NCBI RefSeq assembly: GCF_000805385.1
Contig: NZ_JTJW01000010.1
Location: 1 to 64,000, forward strand
Direction: 5' to 3'
Source: Mycolicibacterium setense
GTDB taxonomy: Bacteria; Actinomycetota; Actinomycetes; Mycobacteriales; Mycobacteriaceae
DNA length: 64,000 bases
Shown here: in pieces, positions 53,112 to 61,986 of the stretch
Layout: each line of letters opens with the position of its first letter
Position numbering within the stretch: position 1 is the first letter of the stretch
Program-made: the position numbers and the translations under genes
Notes under the pieces: generated by a model
What the model was told of the DNA's origin: nothing
The model's database searches: none
The model's input: the letters and a program-made list of their open reading frames with translations, nothing else

Positions 53112-54980
53112 ATGGCGTTACCCGAACTCATCTCGGTAGAGGACTTCTTCAGTCCGCCTGAGCGCGCCGGCGCCAGGATCTCGCCGGACGGAACCAAAAT
53201 CGCCTACCTGGCTCCGTGGAAGAACCGCCTCAACGTCTGGGTGCAGGACCTCGACGGCGATGCACCGCCGCGTTGCGTCACCGCGGACGAGACCCGCAGC
53301 GTCTACATCTATTCCTGGACCGACGATCCGCGTTGGCTGCTCTACATGCAGGACAGCGGCGGTGACGAGAACTTCCATGTGTATCGCATCGACCTGGACA
53401 ACCCGGACGCTGCCGCAGTAGACCTCACACCGTTTCCAGGCGCCAGGGCGAGTTTCGACCTCCCCAAAGGGCGGCCCGGCAAAGCGATCGTGCAGACCAA
53501 CAACCGCGACCCCCAGCTGATCGATGCGTACGAACTCGACATCGCCACTGGCGAACTCACGCTTCTGGCCGAGAATCCCGGGAACGTCATCACCTGGTTG
53601 TGCGCCCCCAACGGTGACCTGTTCACCAACACGCTGACGGTGGACGGCGATGTGGAGATATCGCAATGGGACTCGGCCACAGCATCATTGCGTTCCATCA
53701 AGGTCTACGACGGCACCGACTACCCGTTGGGAATCTTCCCTCTGGTCATCTCCCCGGACGGCACCGGCATCTGGTTGGGATCGAATGAGGACAGTGACCG
53801 CACCCGACTGGTCCGACTCGATGTGGCCACCGGCGCCGAGACCGAGGTGGACAGCCACCCGGCCTTCGACCTCGGCAATCAGATGGTGTTGCCGTCACCT
53901 TTCATCCTCAGCGAACGCACGGGGGAACTGATCGGCGCACGCTACTACGGGGAACGCCAGGTGATCCATGCCCTGGACCCGGATTTCGCCGACATCCTGG
54001 CCAAACTCACCACACTGTCGGACGGCGACCTCGCCGGCATCTCCTCCGACGACAGCGGAAAGCGCTGGGTGGCCCAGTTCACCCACGACCGCGATCCCTG
54101 GGCGACTTACCTCTACGACCACGCCACCGGCGAGAGCCGGCTGCTGTTCCGGCCATATCCGAATCTGAACTCAGATTCACTAGCGCCGATGACACCGGTG
54201 ACCATCACCGCCCGCGACGGGCTGGAGCTGCATTCGTATCTGACCCTGCCGGTCGGGGTCGAGCCCACCGACCTGCCGTTGGTGCTGCTGGTGCACGGCG
54301 GCCCGTGGGCTAGGGATTGCTGGGGGTTTCAGCCCGACGTGCAGATGCTGGCCAACCGCGGATATGCGGTGCTACAGGTCAACTTTCGTGGCTCGACGGG
54401 CTACGGCAAGGCGTTCACCAAGGCTGCGATCGGTGAGTTCGCCGGCAAGATGCACGACGACCTGATCGATGCGGTGGACTGGGCGGTCAAGCAGGGCTAC
54501 GCCGACCGCGACAAGGTGGCGATCTTCGGCGGCTCGTACGGTGGCTACGCCGCGCTGGTCGGGGTGACCTTCACGCCAGACGTCTTCGCCGCCGCCATCG
54601 ACTATGTCGGCATCTCCAGCCTGGCCAACTTCATGCGCACCCTGCCGAATGTGGCGCGTCCGTTCCTGGCCACGAACTGGCATCTGTACGTGGGCAACCA
54701 CAACGATCCGGAGCAGGAAGCCGACATGCTGGCCCGCTCCCCCATCACACGAGTCGATCAGATCCGCACACCACTGCTGGTCATCCAGGGTGCCAACGAT
54801 TCTCGCGTGGTCCAGGCCGAATCCGACAACCTCGTCGAGGCGCTACGCAACCGCGGCGTCGAGGTCGAGTACATGGTCAAGGCGGACGAGGGCCACGGAT
54901 TTCTCAACCCGGACAACCAGATCGACATGTACCACGCCGTCGAGCGGTTCCTCGCCGAGCACTTGGGCGGTCGCGTCTAG
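53112..54980 (+). CDS. S9 (prolyl oligopeptidase) family serine peptidase
   Basis: 622 aa: beta-propeller N-terminal half (I-S-P-D-G-T-K-I-A-Y-L-A-P, repeated S-P-D-G blocks) and alpha/beta-hydrolase half with L-V-H-G-G-P-W, nucleophile G-G-S-Y-G-G-Y, Asp in G-A-N-D-S-R and His in E-G-H-G-F. Acylaminoacyl/dipeptidyl-peptidase type (S9C-like). No signal peptide, so cytosolic. Start ATG 53112 with AAAGGAG. Cotranscribed with the TetR gene. Confidence 0.92.
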   Translation: MALPELISVEDFFSPPERAGARISPDGTKIAYLAPWKNRLNVWVQDLDGDAPPRCVTADETRSVYIYSWTDDPRWLLYMQDSGGDENFHVYRIDLDNPDAAAVDLTPFPGARASFDLPKGRPGKAIVQTNNRDPQLIDAYELDIATGELTLLAENPGNVITWLCAPNGDLFTNTLTVDGDVEISQWDSATASLRSIKVYDGTDYPLGIFPLVISPDGTGIWLGSNEDSDRTRLVRLDVATGAETEVDSHPAFDLGNQMVLPSPFILSERTGELIGARYYGERQVIHALDPDFADILAKLTTLSDGDLAGISSDDSGKRWVAQFTHDRDPWATYLYDHATGESRLLFRPYPNLNSDSLAPMTPVTITARDGLELHSYLTLPVGVEPTDLPLVLLVHGGPWARDCWGFQPDVQMLANRGYAVLQVNFRGSTGYGKAFTKAAIGEFAGKMHDDLIDAVDWAVKQGYADRDKVAIFGGSYGGYAALVGVTFTPDVFAAAIDYVGISSLANFMRTLPNVARPFLATNWHLYVGNHNDPEQEADMLARSPITRVDQIRTPLLVIQGANDSRVVQAESDNLVEALRNRGVEVEYMVKADEGHGFLNPDNQIDMYHAVERFLAEHLGGRV

Positions 54981-54989
54981 GCCATGCGT

Positions 54990-55045
54990 CGAGCGTGCGT
55001 TCAGATCGCCAAAAATCGCCAGAACGCGATCTGCTTGCACGCTCG
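54990..55045. repeat. Family B palindromic element
   Basis: CGAGCGTGCGTTCAGATCGC (54990-55009) pairs with GCGATCTGCTTGCACGCTCG (55026-55045) at 17 of 20 positions; between the peptidase stop and the sucD terminator. Confidence 0.65.
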
Positions 55046-55053
55046 GCACAAAA

Positions 55054-55085
55054 AGAAAGGCCCCCGCCGTGGCGGGGGCCTTTCT
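55054..55085. terminator. Bidirectional terminator between the S9 peptidase and sucD
   Basis: Perfect 15-bp stem AGAAAGGCCCCCGCC / GGCGGGGGCCTTTCT with a 2-nt centre; T-rich end on both strands, between two convergent genes. Confidence 0.9.
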
Positions 55086-55095
55086 GTGTAGAGAC

Positions 55096-55998
55096 TTACA
55101 GGCTCTCGAAGAGCTCGCGAGCCAGCTTGGCGGTCTCGGACGGCGTCTTGCCGACCTTCACACCCGCAGCCTCGAGGGCTTCCTTCTTGGCCGAGGCGGT
55201 GCCCGACGAGCCCGACACGATGGCGCCGGCGTGGCCCATGGTCTTGCCCTCCGGAGCGGTGAAGCCCGCGACGTAGCCGACGACCGGCTTGGTGACGTTG
55301 GCCTTGATGTAGTCGGCGGCACGCTCTTCGGCGTCGCCACCGATCTCGCCGATCATCACGATGATCTTGGTCTCGGGATCCTTCTCGAACGCCTCGATGG
55401 CGTCGATGTGGGTGGTGCCGATGACCGGGTCGCCGCCGATGCCGATGGCGGTGGAGAAGCCGAGATCGCGCAGCTCGTACATCATCTGGTAGGTCAGGGT
55501 GCCCGACTTCGACACCAGACCGATCGGGCCCTTGCCGGTGATGTTGTTCGGCGTGATGCCGACCAGCGACTCACCGGGGGTGATGATGCCCGGGCAGTTG
55601 GGGCCGATGATCCGGGTCTTCTTGCCCTTCTCGACGTTGTAGGCCCACGCGTACGCGCTGTCCTGCACCGGGATTCCCTCGGTGATGACCACCAGCAGCG
55701 GGATCTCGGCGTCGATGGCCTCGATGATGGCGTCCTTGGAGAAGGCCGGCGGCACGAAGGCGATCGACACGTCGGCGCCGGTCTCCTTCATGGCCTCGGC
55801 GACCGAGCCGAACACGGGGAGTTCGACGTCGTTGCCGTCCTTATCCACGTGCGAGACCTTGGTGCCGGCCTTGCGCGCGTTGACGCCGCCGACGACCTGC
55901 GTGCCCGCCTTCAGCATCAGGGCGGTGTGCTTGGTGCCCTCACCGCCGGTGATGCCCTGGACGATGACCTTGGAATCCTTGTTCAGGAAGATAGACAT
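55096..55998 (-). CDS. sucD: Succinyl-CoA synthetase alpha subunit
   Basis: TCA-cycle enzyme subunit, succinyl-CoA + ADP/GDP + Pi to succinate + ATP/GTP. 300 aa: N-terminal CoA-binding Rossmann (V-I-V-Q-G-I-T-G-G-E-G), P-N-C-P-G-I-I-T-P-G, and the phosphohistidine motif G-K-T-M-G-H-A-G-A-I. ATG at 55998, 14 bp after the sucC stop. Confidence 0.97.
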   Translation of the reverse strand: MSIFLNKDSKVIVQGITGGEGTKHTALMLKAGTQVVGGVNARKAGTKVSHVDKDGNDVELPVFGSVAEAMKETGADVSIAFVPPAFSKDAIIEAIDAEIPLLVVITEGIPVQDSAYAWAYNVEKGKKTRIIGPNCPGIITPGESLVGITPNNITGKGPIGLVSKSGTLTYQMMYELRDLGFSTAIGIGGDPVIGTTHIDAIEAFEKDPETKIIVMIGEIGGDAEERAADYIKANVTKPVVGYVAGFTAPEGKTMGHAGAIVSGSSGTASAKKEALEAAGVKVGKTPSETAKLARELFESL

Positions 55999-56012
55999 TC
56001 TCGTTGGCTCCC

Positions 56013-57176
56013 TTACTTATTCGCCAGCTCGGCGGCCTTGTCGGCACCGGCGTCCATGGTTTCGGCCTGGATCACCAGGGGGTGGTTGGCCTCGGCCAGG
56101 ATGCGACGGCCCTCTTCGACGTTGTTGCCGTCCAGGCGGACGACGAGCGGCTTGTTGGCCTCGTCACCGAGGATCTGCAGTGCCTGCACGATGCCGTTGG
56201 CCACCGCGTCACACGCGGTGATGCCGCCGAACACGTTGACGAACACGCTCTTGACCTGGCTGTCGTTGAGGATGACGTCCAGACCCGCAGCCATCACGGA
56301 AGCCGAAGCGCCACCGCCGATGTCGAGGAAGTTGGCCGGCTTGACGCCGCCGTGCTTCTCACCGGCATAGGCGACCACGTCCAGCGTCGACATGACCAGA
56401 CCGGCACCATTTCCGATGATGCCGACCGCGCCGTCGAGCTTGACGTAGTTGAGGTCGTTCTCCTTGGCCTTGAGCTCCAGAGGATCGGTCGCGTCCTTGT
56501 CCTCGAACTCGGCGTGGCCGGGCTGACGGAAGTCGGCGTTCGCATCGAGGGTGACCTTGCCGTCGAGCGCCAGGATCTGATCGTCGGGCGTGCGCACCAG
56601 CGGGTTGACCTCAACCAGGGTGGCGTCCTCCTTGACGAACACCTCCCACAGCTTCTGGATGGTCACCGCAGCGGCGTCGAGCACCTCGGCGGGCAGGTGA
56701 CCCTGCTCGGCGATGGACCGGGCGAAGGCCAGGTCGACACCCTTGACGGCGTCGACGGGCACCTTGGCCAGCCGCTCGGGCTTGGTGGCGGCGACTTCCT
56801 CGATCTCCATGCCACCCTCGACCGAGCACATGGCCAGGTAGGTGCGGTTGGCGCGATCGAGCAGGAAAGAGATGTAGTACTCCTCGGCGATGTCGCTCGC
56901 CTCGGCCACCAGCAACTTTTTGACGACGTGACCCTTGATGTCGAGACCAAGGATGTTCTGCGCGTGCGTGATGGCGTCATCGGGGGTGGCTGCGTACTTC
57001 ACACCGCCGGCCTTCCCGCGGCCGCCGACCTTCACCTGCGCCTTGATCATCACGGGCTTGCCGATTTCGGTGGCGATCGCCTTGGCGTCCTCCGCCGAGT
57101 CGGTCACCCGGCCCGGGGTTGTGGGGACGTTGTGCTTGGCGAACAGCTCTTTCGCCTGATATTCGAAGAGATCCAT
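56013..57176 (-). CDS. sucC: Succinyl-CoA synthetase beta subunit
   Basis: 387-aa ATP-grasp beta subunit of succinyl-CoA synthetase: M-D-L-F-E-Y-Q-A-K-E-L-F, E-V-N-P-L-V (metal), and the C-terminal G-G-I-T-A-C-D-A-V-A-N-G-I. ATG at 57176. First gene of sucCD; the 283-bp divergent region to the M23 peptidase holds a hairpin in its leader and a CRP-like site. Confidence 0.97.
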   Translation of the reverse strand: MDLFEYQAKELFAKHNVPTTPGRVTDSAEDAKAIATEIGKPVMIKAQVKVGGRGKAGGVKYAATPDDAITHAQNILGLDIKGHVVKKLLVAEASDIAEEYYISFLLDRANRTYLAMCSVEGGMEIEEVAATKPERLAKVPVDAVKGVDLAFARSIAEQGHLPAEVLDAAAVTIQKLWEVFVKEDATLVEVNPLVRTPDDQILALDGKVTLDANADFRQPGHAEFEDKDATDPLELKAKENDLNYVKLDGAVGIIGNGAGLVMSTLDVVAYAGEKHGGVKPANFLDIGGGASASVMAAGLDVILNDSQVKSVFVNVFGGITACDAVANGIVQALQILGDEANKPLVVRLDGNNVEEGRRILAEANHPLVIQAETMDAGADKAAELANK

Positions 57177-57210
57177 GTGCTTCCTAGATAGGCGTGGTCT
57201 GTCTGCTTCG

Positions 57211-57231
57211 GCTTCGAACGCGCTTCGAAGC
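57211..57231. promoter_or_regulatory. Perfect inverted repeat in the sucC leader
   Basis: GCTTCGAA (57211-57218) and TTCGAAGC (57224-57231) around CGCGC, 35 bp upstream of the sucC ATG. Could be an operator or an mRNA hairpin. Confidence 0.55.
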
Positions 57232-57337
57232 TGCCCAGTCCGGTACCTTTGGACGGGCCCGGGGGAACTTTATCCATCCCCCAGTGATGGATTGGCACCG
57301 CCTCCGGCTCATGTGGTAGATCTCACCGCCTGCCCGA

Positions 57338-57353
57338 GGTGATACGGATCACA
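57338..57353. promoter_or_regulatory. CRP-like site in the sucC/M23 divergent region
   Basis: GGTGATACGGATCACA matches TGTGA-N6-TCACA at nine of ten defined bases. Between sucC (reading left) and the M23 peptidase gene (reading right). Confidence 0.5.
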
Positions 57354-57397
57354 TTCCGACGCGGAATAGACCCATAAGTTGCCACCATCATTGGGAT

Positions 57398-57426
57398 TTG
57401 GTTAACGTGCCTCTGGTCCAGATAAC
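57398..57426 (+). promoter_or_regulatory. Promoter for the M23 peptidase gene
   Basis: TTGGTT (57398-57403) and GATAAC (57421-57426) with a 17-bp spacer; an AAGGA ribosome site follows 10 nt before the TTG start. Confidence 0.5.
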
Positions 57427-57459
57427 GTTCAGGTCACGACGAAGAAGGATTCTCGAGTC

Positions 57460-58575
57460 TTGCCGCAGCATCGTTCGTCCGCAGCCCCGCGAGGGGTGAC
57501 GACGGACGCGCGCCGCCGCAGGCGCCGGGTTTCGCCTGATGAGCTGGACGCTGCCGAGGTCACCGACGTCATCCCCTTCAGTGCTTTCGAAGCCTTCGAT
57601 GACTGCTCCGGACCGGACCAACGCGAGTCGGATGACCGCGATTCCATCGGTATCTACGCCGCCGAACTCGATGACATGGACGACACCGACGATCTGGTGC
57701 CCGTCCGCCTCGCCGTACCTTCACGCTTCCGCCCCGACATCGACGGCGAGCGTCGCCCGTCGTCCACGCGCAGCACTCGGAACTCCACGTACGCCTACCG
57801 CGACAGCCACACCGATGTGAGTGACGGCATCGCGGCCACCGACGTGATCGACATGGCCGGCCGCCGTGGCGCCCACCGCAAGGAGCACGCCGGCGCCGTC
57901 AAGAGCCGCCTGATGATCGCCGCCATGGCCGCGGGCGCCACCGCCGCGGGCGCCTACTCGCTGGGCAATCCGACCGAGACCCACGCCGACGACACGATCC
58001 TGGCCTCCGAGGGCACCCACGTCGAAGGCGCGTCCGTCACCGGCTCGGTGGACGGCATGCAGATCGTCTCGGTCTCCTCCACCGCCGACACCTCGGTGCA
58101 CGCCGAGGAGATCACCAAGGCCGCCGCCTTCGCGCAGGAGCGTGCCGAGCGCGAGGCCCGGCTGTCCCGGCCGCTGTTCGTCATGCCCACGAAGGGCTAT
58201 GTCTGGACATCGAACTTCGGCTACCGCTGGGGTGTGCTGCACGCCGGCATCGACCTGGCGAGCCCGATCGGCACCCCGATCGTGGCCGTCTCCGACGGCG
58301 TCGTGATCGCCGCGGGCCCTACAGCGGGCTACGGCGCCTGGGTCAAGCTGCGCCACGCTGACGGCACCGTCACGCTTTACGGCCACATCAACACCTGGCT
58401 CGTCAGCGAAGGTGACCGGGTGATGGCCGGCGACCAGATCGCGACCGTCGGCAACCGGGGTTATTCGACCGGCCCCCACCTGCATTTCGAAGTTCTGCAG
58501 AACGGTACGAGCCGCATCGATCCGGTGCCCTGGCTGAACAAGAGAGGTCTCAGCGTCGGCAGCTATGTTGGCTGA
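57460..58575 (+). CDS. M23 (LytM) peptidase, Rv0950c-like
   Basis: 371-aa cell-wall peptidase. Long acidic, low-complexity N-terminus with R-R-R-R-R-R-V-S, one membrane segment near 150-165 (L-M-I-A-A-M-A-A-G-A-T-A-A-G-A), then the LytM domain with H-A-G-I-D-L-A-S-P-I-G-T-P (zinc His/Asp), Y-G-H-I-N-T-W and H-L-H-F-E-V. The TTG at 57460 is used because the next frame block is conserved from there. Likely cleaves or regulates peptidoglycan cross-bridges. Confidence 0.9.
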   Translation: MPQHRSSAAPRGVTTDARRRRRRVSPDELDAAEVTDVIPFSAFEAFDDCSGPDQRESDDRDSIGIYAAELDDMDDTDDLVPVRLAVPSRFRPDIDGERRPSSTRSTRNSTYAYRDSHTDVSDGIAATDVIDMAGRRGAHRKEHAGAVKSRLMIAAMAAGATAAGAYSLGNPTETHADDTILASEGTHVEGASVTGSVDGMQIVSVSSTADTSVHAEEITKAAAFAQERAEREARLSRPLFVMPTKGYVWTSNFGYRWGVLHAGIDLASPIGTPIVAVSDGVVIAAGPTAGYGAWVKLRHADGTVTLYGHINTWLVSEGDRVMAGDQIATVGNRGYSTGPHLHFEVLQNGTSRIDPVPWLNKRGLSVGSYVG

Positions 58576-59265
58576 GTGAGCGACGACGAGCAGTTGGCAG
58601 CCGATCACCCCGACGAAGACGACGACCGCACCCGCATCATCCGGCGCCAGCCGCAGGACCCGGTTTCCAAGCCCGTGCCGGCCGGCGACGAACCCCACAC
58701 CAGCATCATCCGACGTCACCCCACCGGCGCCATTCCCACCGCGGCCGGCGCGGAACCGCAGACCAGCCTGATCTCCGGTATCACCGGCAGCTCCGGCAGC
58801 GAGGCGCAGACCGGCCTCATCGGCCCCGCGGACGACGCCCGCACGAGCTACGTGCCCCGCGCCCGGCCCGCGATCATTCCCCGCACCTCGCAAAGCACCA
58901 ATCCGAGAACGGCCATCGTGGCGGCCACCTTCGCGATCCTCAGCGGCTGGGCCACCGGCGTCATCGCCACCGACCTGATCGCCGGCTGGTGGCGTACCGA
59001 CCGATTGTTCTGCGTGGCCGTCGGTTTCCTGGCCGCGATCTCGGCTGCAGCAACCATCGGCGGGCTCATCGCATTGTTGCTGCGGCGCCGGATGAGCAGG
59101 CTGCTGGTTATCGTCGGCGCCGTCATCGGCCTGCTGATCTTCGCCAGTCTGTTCATCGCCGGGGCCCAGCTTCATCCGGTCGTCTACGCGATGCCGGCCC
59201 TTCCGCTGGCCGCCATCCTGTTCACGGCGCTGCCCTCGACCGGGCGCTGGAGCGCGCGCCGATAA
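58576..59265 (+). CDS. Four-segment membrane protein with acidic N-terminus
   Basis: 229 aa. Disordered N-terminal region with repeated R-T-R-I-I-R-R / T-S-I-I-R-R / T-S-L-I-S motifs (about 1-105) then four hydrophobic segments. GTG at 58576 immediately follows the M23 peptidase stop, so they are coupled. Function unknown; the Thr-rich repeats are possible kinase targets (inference). Confidence 0.8.
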   Translation: MSDDEQLAADHPDEDDDRTRIIRRQPQDPVSKPVPAGDEPHTSIIRRHPTGAIPTAAGAEPQTSLISGITGSSGSEAQTGLIGPADDARTSYVPRARPAIIPRTSQSTNPRTAIVAATFAILSGWATGVIATDLIAGWWRTDRLFCVAVGFLAAISAAATIGGLIALLLRRRMSRLLVIVGAVIGLLIFASLFIAGAQLHPVVYAMPALPLAAILFTALPSTGRWSARR

Positions 59266-59417
59266 GGCCAGGTCGATCACCGGTACACCGCGCCGTCGAA
59301 ACTGCGGGCTTCCGGTCAGCCTGAGCCAAACCGTCGACCCGAAATCGGGGCCGGGAGTCTACTGGGGCGCATTCGCGTGTGTGCTCACGCATTTGACACC
59401 TTCGGAGGCCCGCCCCC

Positions 59418-60377
59418 ATGTTCAACCGCTTGTTGCGCACCGCCTTTGCGCTCACCCTCATCACCACGGCGATCTCCTGCAGCAGCGACGACGACAACGC
59501 CGAGGGCTACACGCTGCGCGTCGGCGCCACGTCGGTGACGGGGACTCCCGCGGGCTCGCTGGGCTGGGGCGACAAGCAGGGCATCCTCACCGAGCAGCTG
59601 AAATCCGCAGGCGTCGGCAAGATCGAATACTCGTTCTTCCAGTCCGGCAGCGATGTCGCGTCGGCGCTGTTCGCCGGTGCCGTCGACGTCGCCGCCATCG
59701 GTGACAACCCCGCCCTGCGTGCCCGCAGCCGGGACCCGAAAGTAGTTCTGCTGTCCCTGGATTCGATCAACGGCGACGCTTGGCTGGTGGGCGCCAAGGG
59801 CGGGCCGACCGACATCAAGGGCTTGGTGGGCAAGGACATCACCGCCCCGCAGGGCACCATCCGCGACCGGGCCGCCCGCCAGCTCATCGACGCCGCGGGT
59901 CTCACCGGCCAGATCCACGTGCGCGACGTGCCGACACCCGAGTCCATCGCCGGGCTGAGTTCCGGCAAGATCGACGCGGCCATCCTGACCGGTGCCAGCG
60001 CGGCCGAGCTGGAGTCCAAGGGCTTCCCGATCATCGACAGCCTGTCGCGTCACGGGTTCGGCAGCACCGGCACCAACATCGCCCTCAGCTCGTTCACCGA
60101 CGCGCATCCGGAGTTCGTCGGCGCCTGGCAAGAGGCCGTCACCGCCGTCAACCGCGACATCACCGAGAACTTCGACGACTACCTGGCCTGGGTCGCCAAA
60201 ACCGACGACACCGACCTGAAGTTCGTCAAAGAGTCGACCCAAGCTGATGAGTTCAATACCGAACCGTTCCCCAAAGTCGGTGTGGACCAACTTGAAGCGG
60301 CATACAAGTTCCTCAACGCCGACGGTTCGTTCGACAACGAATACTCGGTGCGGGAATGGGCCGGAGCCAAGTCGTGA
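59418..60377 (+). CDS. ABC transporter substrate-binding lipoprotein, sulfonate-type
   Basis: 319-aa lipoprotein with lipobox A-I-S-C (Cys21) and SsuA/TauA-like fold: L-R-V-G-A-T-S-V-T-G-T, F-F-Q-S-G-S-D-V-A-S-A-L-F-A-G-A-V-D-V-A-A-I-G-D-N-P-A. Expected to bind an alkanesulfonate or related organosulfur/amine compound outside the membrane. ATG at 59418. Stop overlaps the permease GTG. Confidence 0.9.
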   Translation: MFNRLLRTAFALTLITTAISCSSDDDNAEGYTLRVGATSVTGTPAGSLGWGDKQGILTEQLKSAGVGKIEYSFFQSGSDVASALFAGAVDVAAIGDNPALRARSRDPKVVLLSLDSINGDAWLVGAKGGPTDIKGLVGKDITAPQGTIRDRAARQLIDAAGLTGQIHVRDVPTPESIAGLSSGKIDAAILTGASAAELESKGFPIIDSLSRHGFGSTGTNIALSSFTDAHPEFVGAWQEAVTAVNRDITENFDDYLAWVAKTDDTDLKFVKESTQADEFNTEPFPKVGVDQLEAAYKFLNADGSFDNEYSVREWAGAKS

Positions 60378-61252
60378 CCGCAGCCGCCACCGGGGCCACG
60401 GCGGTCAGGACGACGACCACACGCCCGGAACTCGTCGACGTCGCCGGCGGCCACAGTCGACGAAAAGGCTTGTGGGCGCGCATCCCACGGCCGGTGCGCC
60501 GGCTGATGAGCCCGGCCCTGATCGTGGCCGCCTGGACCATCGGCTCAACGACGGGGCTCCTCAACACCGACCTGTTCCCACCTCCGACCGAGGTCGCGTC
60601 CACCGCGTGGCGGCTACTGGGTGACGGCCAACTCGCCACCCACGTCGGTGCGTCGGCCGTCCGCGTACTGACCGGCACGGTGCTCGGCATCCTCATCGGC
60701 GTCCTGCTCGCCGTCGTCGCAGGGCTCACCCGCACCGGCGAGGACCTGCTCGACTGGACCATGCAGATCCTCAAGGCGGTACCGAATTTCGCGCTGACGC
60801 CGCTGCTGATCATCTGGATGGGCATCGGCGAGGGACCCAAGATCGTGCTCATCACCACCGGTGTGGCGATCGCCATCTACATCAACACCTATTCGGGTAT
60901 CCGCGGTGTGGACCGGCAGCTCGTCGAGATGGCGCAGACCGTGGAAGCGTCGCGGCGGACACTCATCTCGCAGGTGATCCTGCCCGGAGCGATGCCGAAT
61001 TTCCTTGTCGGCCTGCGGCTCGGGCTGTCCAGCGCGTGGCTGAGTCTCATCTTCGCCGAGATGATCAACACCACCCAGGGCATCGGCTACCTGATGTCGC
61101 GGGCCCAGACCAACCTGCAGTTCGATGTCTCGCTGCTGGTGATCGTCATCTACGCGGTGGCAGGCCTGCTGTCCTACACGCTGGTGCGGGTCTTGGAGCG
61201 GCTCCTGCTGTCCTGGCGCAACGGGTTCGAGGGACTCGGAGCCCCGGCATGA
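60374..61252 (+). CDS. ABC transporter permease, SsuC-like
   Basis: 292-aa permease with about six membrane segments and the EAA-type motif M-A-Q-T-V-E-A-S-R-R-T-L-I-S-Q-V-I-L-P. GTG at 60374 overlaps the upstream stop (GTGA); the stop overlaps the ATPase ATG. Confidence 0.9.
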   Translation: MTAAATGATAVRTTTTRPELVDVAGGHSRRKGLWARIPRPVRRLMSPALIVAAWTIGSTTGLLNTDLFPPPTEVASTAWRLLGDGQLATHVGASAVRVLTGTVLGILIGVLLAVVAGLTRTGEDLLDWTMQILKAVPNFALTPLLIIWMGIGEGPKIVLITTGVAIAIYINTYSGIRGVDRQLVEMAQTVEASRRTLISQVILPGAMPNFLVGLRLGLSSAWLSLIFAEMINTTQGIGYLMSRAQTNLQFDVSLLVIVIYAVAGLLSYTLVRVLERLLLSWRNGFEGLGAPA

Positions 61253-61986
61253 GTTCAACTGTCGTCGACGTGCACGGCCTCACACGAGCCTTCGGTGAGC
61301 AGCAGGTGCTCAAGGATCTCGAATTGCAGATCGAGGACGGCGAATTCGTCGCCATGCTGGGGCGGTCCGGTTCGGGCAAGAGCACCCTGCTGCGCGTACT
61401 GGCCGGCCTGGACGGTCAGGTCACCGGGTCGGTGCGCGTTCCCCGCTCCCGGGCGGTGGTGTTTCAGAACCCGCGGCTGCTGCCGTGGCGGCGGGCTCTG
61501 GCCAACGTCACCTTCGCGCTGCCCGACGGCGGGCCCGACGCACCCAGCCGCACTGCCCGTGGGCGCGCAGCGCTTGAGGAAGTGGGGCTGACGGACAAGG
61601 CCAGAGCCTGGCCGCTGTCCCTGTCCGGCGGTGAGGCACAACGAGTTTCACTGGCCCGCGCGCTGGTCCGCGAACCTGACCTGCTACTGCTCGACGAGCC
61701 GTTCGGCGCGCTCGACGCACTGACCCGGCTCAAGATGTACGGGCTACTGCACGAACTCTGGTCCCGCAGGCAGATGGCTGTCCTGCACGTCACCCATGAC
61801 GTCGACGAGGCGATCCTGCTGGCCGACCGGGTTGTGGTGCTCTCGGGCGGACGGGTCTCGCTCGACCGCCGCGTCGAGCTGCCCTTCCCGCGCACCCGCA
61901 GCGACGACGGCTTCGACGACCTGCGCCGGGCGCTGCTGGCCGAGCTCGGCGTCCGAGAGGAAGTGGGCCATGACCGTTCCCGCTGA
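61249..61986 (+). CDS. ABC transporter ATPase, SsuB-like
   Basis: 245-aa ATPase: Walker A G-R-S-G-S-G-K-S-T, Q-loop V-V-F-Q-N-P-R-L-L-P-W, signature L-S-G-G-E-A-Q-R, Walker B L-L-L-L-D-E-P-F-G-A-L-D, H-loop V-T-H-D. P-R-L-L-P-W is typical of nitrate/sulfonate/taurine importers. Confidence 0.93.
   Translation: MSSTVVDVHGLTRAFGEQQVLKDLELQIEDGEFVAMLGRSGSGKSTLLRVLAGLDGQVTGSVRVPRSRAVVFQNPRLLPWRRALANVTFALPDGGPDAPSRTARGRAALEEVGLTDKARAWPLSLSGGEAQRVSLARALVREPDLLLLDEPFGALDALTRLKMYGLLHELWSRRQMAVLHVTHDVDEAILLADRVVVLSGGRVSLDRRVELPFPRTRSDDGFDDLRRALLAELGVREEVGHDRSR

Noticed and set aside
59266..59417. Riboswitch upstream of the sulfonate importer
   Set aside because: Looked for SAM-IV-type features because of the sulfur context; no matching stems or conserved loops were seen.
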